Shown one piece after another: positions 5,450 to 8,270 of a stretch of 8,270 bases of DNA. The stretch covers positions 1 to 8,270 of the forward strand of contig SBAY01000340.1 of NCBI GenBank assembly GCA_005239945.1, given 5' to 3'. This DNA comes from Nitrospira sp. (GTDB lineage: Bacteria; UBA9089; CG2-30-40-21; SBAY01). The notes beneath the pieces are model-generated. The model made no database searches. It was not told where the DNA came from and saw nothing but the letters and a program-made list of their open reading frames with translations. Positions within the stretch are counted from its first letter, which is position 1; each line of letters starts with the position of its first letter. Made by a program: the position numbers and the translations under genes.

Positions 5450-6223
5450 TTATTTATCAAGGATAAGAACATTAATCCTTCTATTTTGAGGGGAATATGT
5501 GTCTTCATCGATTGGTTGAAATTGACCATACCCAGCGACCGCAAATCTTGCTTGATATTTTTTTAATTTTTCGTTTTCGAAACCTGTTTTTTTAGCATGG
5601 TCTATAAAATAATGTAAAATATTCGTTGCCCTGGCCGTAGAGAGTTCCCAATTAGAGTTGAATTCACCACTTTTAATCGGGGCGGCGTCTGTATGTCCTT
5701 CGATAATAACATTATTGGGAATCATTTCAAGGGTATTGGCAATTTTATCCAAACTTAGATAAGCCTCTGGTTTTAACCGGGCACTGCCTGAATCAAAAAA
5801 TAATGAATCATGATAACTAACGAGTAATCCGGATTTAGTCTTTTTCGTAATTATTTTACCTTCGGCTATATTATGAGGAATACTTTGAATTAATTTCTTT
5901 TTAATAATTGCTGTTGGCACAACAGGTTTAGCCTTGACTCCTTCGATAGTAGAGCGTTTTGGTAAAAATCCTTCTCCGCCTCCTGAGTGCGGGGCAGTAG
6001 TTTTCGATGCCCCCTCGCGTTTAAATATAGAGAATACAAGTTCTAATGCCTCACCAATAGCCGCTGCTTTAGGTCCCTGTAATTGGGATTGAGAGACTAA
6101 GATAATAAATACACCCAGCAGGAGGGTAATCATATCTGCGTAAGTAATTAACCAGCGTAAACCACCGGCTGTTTCAATACCTTCGCTATGTCCTTCTCCA
6201 CCCTTTTTCTTCTTTTTGGCCAT
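5450..6223 (-). CDS. MotB-like stator / OmpA-family peptidoglycan-binding protein (second paralog)
   Basis: This 257-residue protein has a short Lys-rich cytoplasmic start (MAKKKKKGG) and one membrane helix at about residues 22-43. The helix contains the YAD motif, with D30 at the position of the ion-carrying aspartate of MotB. A Gly/Lys-rich linker runs from about 45 to 135. A C-terminal OmpA/MotB domain (about 140-255) carries LKPEAY, EGHTDAAP (D179), SNWELSTARATN (R198) and GYGQ...NRRINV (R249), the peptidoglycan-binding residues. It would anchor a stator in the cell wall and form an ion path with a MotA/PomA/ExbB-type partner, but none is encoded here. Residues 17-42 are identical to the neighbouring paralog at 6348-7139, while the linkers differ strongly. 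A weak GGTGGG site precedes the ATG. Flagellar or non-flagellar use cannot be told. Confidence 0.85.
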   Translation of the reverse strand: MAKKKKKGGEGHSEGIETAGGLRWLITYADMITLLLGVFIILVSQSQLQGPKAAAIGEALELVFSIFKREGASKTTAPHSGGGEGFLPKRSTIEGVKAKPVVPTAIIKKKLIQSIPHNIAEGKIITKKTKSGLLVSYHDSLFFDSGSARLKPEAYLSLDKIANTLEMIPNNVIIEGHTDAAPIKSGEFNSNWELSTARATNILHYFIDHAKKTGFENEKLKKYQARFAVAGYGQFQPIDEDTYSPQNRRINVLILDK

Positions 6224-6250
6224 CGTTTAACCCACCTTCTTCTCTTTTAG

Positions 6251-6354
6251 TTATTAATTATTAACGCTATTAGAAGCCTCATCAACTTGTTGAGGGTGTT
6301 TCCCCGAACAAGGTCGGGCTTCCGTTTCCCACGGTAATTGTTAATTATTAATCA
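6251..6354. repeat. Heptad arms enclosing the second copy of the double-hairpin element
   Basis: TTATTAA is repeated twice at 6251-6264. Three 7-nt units (GTAATTG, TTAATTA, TTAATCA) lie at 6334-6354, running through the stop codon of the upstream MotB-like gene. The two sides are roughly inverted and bracket the element at 6263-6332, so one repeat appears nested inside another. Confidence 0.55.
6263..6332 (-). repeat. Double-hairpin element, copy 2
   Basis: This matches 7158-7228 in the same orientation. On the minus strand it shows CGGAAGCCCGA...TCGGGG as one hairpin and CCTCAACAAGTTGATGAGG as the second. GGAAG and CTTCT could close an outer stem around both. It lies 40 nt upstream of the second MotB-like gene and may be a structured leader or a REP-like dispersed element. 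Confidence 0.7.
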
Positions 6355-7139
6355 AGTAATTCCTTTTCTGTCTTATGATGATAAATAACTATGTCTATTC
6401 GATTATTAAGTTTATCATAAGGGTCTTTTACGGCCGGATGAAATTGGGCATAACCAAAGACCCCTAATCTCTTTTGAAAATCCTCAATTTTGGAGTCACT
6501 AAAACCACTTTTTTGAACATAATCTATTAAATAATGCAATACATTTGTTGCCCTGACAGTTGATAGTTCCCAGTTGGATGGAAATTGTGATGTCTGAACG
6601 GGTGTTGCATCCGTATGTCCTTCGATAACTACCTTATTAGAAATTCCTGAGAGTAAATAGGCAATACGCTCTAATGTGGGGTATGCCTCAGGTTTCAACC
6701 GGGCATTACCATGTTCAAATAATAATGTTCCCAAACATCTAATTACCAGGGCATCTTTAATTAATTTAACCTCCATTTCACCTTTTTTAATTTCACCTTT
6801 GAATGTCTGGGTATATTTCCGGGTAATTAATGCCTCAGGTCCAGTTAAATCTTTTGCGTTATAGAGTACACCAGTGTTTTCTTCTAATACCTTTTCACCC
6901 GTTGGGCCTGGCATAGCTGTTTTGCCACCACCACCTTCTATAATAGCAAACACCTTTTCAAGACCAATAGTAAGTTTTTGTATTTCTGATTCGCTTGGAG
7001 CACCACCGGAACATAAAATAATAAATACCCCTAAAAGCAGGGTAATCATATCTGCATAAGTAATTAACCACCGTAATCCACCTGCGGTTTCAACCTTAGC
7101 CTCTCCACCTCCACCACCTTTCTTCTTTTTCTTGGCCAT
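6348..7139 (-). CDS. MotB-like stator / OmpA-family peptidoglycan-binding protein (first paralog)
   Basis: This 263-residue paralog of the protein at 5450-6223 has the same layout: a Lys/Gly-rich start, one membrane helix (about 22-43) with D30 in YAD, a linker, and a C-terminal OmpA/MotB domain (about 138-252). That domain has LKPEAYPTLERIA, EGHTDATP (D177), SNWELSTVRATNV (R196) and NNRIDIVI (R247). The GYGQ of the paralog is GYAQ here. The linker (45-135) is unrelated in detail, which suggests that the two stators diverged in their plug and periplasmic regions. The ATG at 7139 follows AGAGGAG by 9 nt. A promoter at 7264-7293 would drive this gene and probably the next. The stop codon lies within a heptad repeat. 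No motA-like gene is in the window. Confidence 0.85.
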   Translation of the reverse strand: MAKKKKKGGGGGEAKVETAGGLRWLITYADMITLLLGVFIILCSGGAPSESEIQKLTIGLEKVFAIIEGGGGKTAMPGPTGEKVLEENTGVLYNAKDLTGPEALITRKYTQTFKGEIKKGEMEVKLIKDALVIRCLGTLLFEHGNARLKPEAYPTLERIAYLLSGISNKVVIEGHTDATPVQTSQFPSNWELSTVRATNVLHYLIDYVQKSGFSDSKIEDFQKRLGVFGYAQFHPAVKDPYDKLNNRIDIVIYHHKTEKELLD

Positions 7140-7157
7140 TTCTTCTTACTCCTCTAA

Positions 7158-7228
7158 TTCCCACGCTGTTGGAAACCTCAACTTCTTGAGGAGATTTCCC
7201 GAACAAGTTCGGGCTTCCGTTCCCCACA
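7158..7228 (-). repeat. Double-hairpin element, copy 1, in the leader of the first MotB-like gene
   Basis: Two compact hairpins are seen: CCCGAACAAGTTCGGG (7198-7213) and CCTCAACTTCTTGAGG (7176-7191). On the minus-strand transcript GGAAG (7218-7214) can pair with TTTCC (7175-7171), closing both hairpins into a three-way junction. The last base lies about 18 nt from the start codon, with the Shine-Dalgarno in between. A second copy sits at 6263-6332 before the next gene. Confidence 0.75.
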
Positions 7229-7263
7229 TTTTCGAGTCAAGTTGTTTGTTTCCCTTGAATATA

Positions 7264-7293
7264 ATTTTACCATAGGAGACTGGTTAAAGTCAA
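7264..7293 (-). promoter_or_regulatory. Sigma70-type promoter for the MotB-like pair
   Basis: On the minus strand TTGACT (7288-7293), an 18-nt spacer and TAAAAT (7264-7269) make a good promoter. The AT-rich segment just upstream, AAAATTTTAAT, is the same as that next to the rpsF promoter. The leader of about 115 nt would contain the double-hairpin element. Confidence 0.7.
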
Positions 7294-7363
7294 TTAAAAT
7301 TTTTAAAATAGGAGGGTAGGGTGAAGGAATTATAAAGACAACCCCTCTTGCCATTTCCTGAAA

Positions 7364-7422
7364 TTTCTTCCCACCCTCTTCTCCTCTCACCTTCCTACTT
7401 TCTCACCTTTTTCCCTATCCCC
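7364..7422. other. Pyrimidine-only-like tract downstream of recO
   Basis: Over 59 nt the plus strand has no G and only five A, so 54 of 59 bases are pyrimidines. The recO transcript would be purine-rich just past its stop codon (7432). The rest of the 292-nt spacer holds the promoter and the double-hairpin element. I see no gene in it. Confidence 0.6.
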
Positions 7423-7431
7423 GTTCAGCCT

Positions 7432-8166
7432 TTACAACTTCAATGTATTCATAGATTTCAATGGTTTTTGAAGATGAAATTTTAAGTAATTATCTATGAG
7501 TATCTTACGGAGTTCTGTCAATAGATTAGGGGAGATGTGAATCTTCCTTATCTTGGAAATATCCAGGACAAGTAGTTGTTGCAGAAGTCCTCTGATATTA
7601 TCCGAAATCATTATTCCATCTTCAGTCCGGTGTGAGGGACAAATAATCCCACCCTGTTTCGGGCTGAATTGCATTTTATTACAGGACTGATGACATAAAA
7701 GACAATCTTTTTCCAAATGAGGCTTTAGACCACAAAGGGTTATGAATTTCAGGGTAAAGGTAGGAATTATAAGTTCACTTGATTCACCCTTCAACCAGGT
7801 TAGTGTCTGGAGAATAAGGCTAAAAAGTAATGGGTCTTTTTCGCGACCAGCAACTAATGTATCAAGCAATTCTATAATAAAAGCCCCAATGGTAATCTTA
7901 TCCAAATCTTCCCTGATTTCTTTGAATGAATGAATGATTTGTGCCTGGGTAATAACATCAAGGTCTTTGTTCTCTTTTCCATAAATCAGGTAATCCGCAT
8001 AGGTGAAAATTTCTACACTACTGCCAAATTTACTGGTAGTTTTTCTTACTTCTTTAGCTACACCCTTTATTTTCCCAAATTTTTGAGTGAACAGGGTAAC
8101 GATTTTATCTGCTTCGCTTAGGTCTTGATTCCGTAATACTATTCCTTTACTGGTGTATAATGGCAC
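7432..8166 (-). CDS. recO: DNA repair protein RecO
   Basis: This 244-residue protein is of normal RecO length. The N-terminal OB-fold (about 1-78) starts with the characteristic LYTSKGIVLRNQDLSEADKIV and contains FTQKFGKIKGVAKEVRK. A helical C-terminal domain (about 85-235) holds a zinc-type site: C155 and C158 (CLLC, with C162 nearby), then C176 and H179 (CPSH). RecO binds SSB-coated DNA and, with RecR, loads RecA at gaps; its partner SSB is encoded further along the same strand. The start is GTG at 8166. The frame is open upstream only to a TAA at about 8199 with no ATG, and no good Shine-Dalgarno is seen. The 99-bp repeat ends 5 nt upstream of the start, so any leader must come from that repeat. 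Confidence 0.94.
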   Translation of the reverse strand: MPLYTSKGIVLRNQDLSEADKIVTLFTQKFGKIKGVAKEVRKTTSKFGSSVEIFTYADYLIYGKENKDLDVITQAQIIHSFKEIREDLDKITIGAFIIELLDTLVAGREKDPLLFSLILQTLTWLKGESSELIIPTFTLKFITLCGLKPHLEKDCLLCHQSCNKMQFSPKQGGIICPSHRTEDGIMISDNIRGLLQQLLVLDISKIRKIHISPNLLTELRKILIDNYLKFHLQKPLKSMNTLKL

Positions 8167-8171
8167 TTTTT

Positions 8172-8270
8172 CAGAAATTCCCCAACTTTTAGCAATGATT
8201 TAAAGAAGTGGATTTTTTGAGGGGGAAAACCTTTTGAAAGTGGTTTAAAACCACACAGGTTTTCCCCCTC
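8172..8270 (+). repeat. Dispersed hairpin repeat, copy C, abutting recO
   Basis: This is inverted relative to 86-175 and matches its complement at all but two positions, apart from a 9-nt gap. GAGGGGGAAAACC (8219-8231) pairs perfectly with 8258-8270, and inside it GTGGTTT pairs with AAACCAC (8240-8254). The tail 8172-8218 lies directly against the recO start. The repeat may extend past the window edge. Confidence 0.88.

Noticed and set aside
7178..7390. Possible 70-residue minus-strand gene between recO and the first MotB-like gene
   Set aside because: It overlaps both the promoter at 7264-7293 and the double-hairpin element, its composition follows the purine-rich tract, and it resembles no family I know.
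1..8270. Defence system, prophage, integrase or transposase gene
   Set aside because: All ten genes are housekeeping, lipid-transport or MotB-like. No transposase, nuclease, toxin or phage protein is seen on either strand.

Overview
The window is AT-rich (by eye well under 45% GC) and every recognisable gene lies on the minus strand. In transcription order they are recO, two MotB-like genes, rpsF, ssb, rpsR, rplI, dnaB, mlaE and mlaF. The MlaE/MlaF lipid transporter and the peptidoglycan-binding MotB proteins point to a two-membraned bacterium. AT-rich genes, non-ATG starts (TTG rpsF, GTG ssb, GTG recO) and repeat-laden spacers would fit an uncultured or candidate-phylum lineage, but nothing in the sequence fixes the taxon.

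Layout. Positions 8172-8270 hold a 99-bp hairpin-bearing repeat that abuts recO (7432-8166). A spacer with a good sigma70-type promoter (7264-7293) then leads to two paralogous MotB-like genes (6348-7139 and 5450-6223). Each is preceded by a copy of a ~70-nt double-hairpin element. A second strong promoter (5267-5295) precedes rpsF-ssb-rpsR-rplI-dnaB (5204 down to 2163), the conserved bS6/SSB/bS18/bL9/replicative-helicase cluster. The same strand continues into mlaE (1317-2066) and mlaF (459-1202). Positions 1-458 carry no gene, only repeats, including an inverted second copy of the terminal repeat.

How the genes work together. rpsF, rpsR and rplI make ribosomal proteins. ssb, dnaB and recO act at replication forks and in recombinational repair, and RecO is known to work with SSB. 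mlaE and mlaF would form the inner-membrane permease and ATPase of a phospholipid transporter, but the substrate-binding MlaD is not in the window. The MotB-like proteins are stator-type or OmpA-like peptidoglycan anchors with no MotA partner here.

I do not see a new enzymatic system. The most unusual content is between the genes. Most spacers of about 80 nt or more contain an inverted repeat, and at five loci the arms are built from tandem 7-nt units whose sequence differs from locus to locus. Some elements are nested inside others. In addition, the dnaB ribosome-binding site and start codon lie exactly in the loop of a perfect 13-bp stem that begins just after the rplI stop codon.
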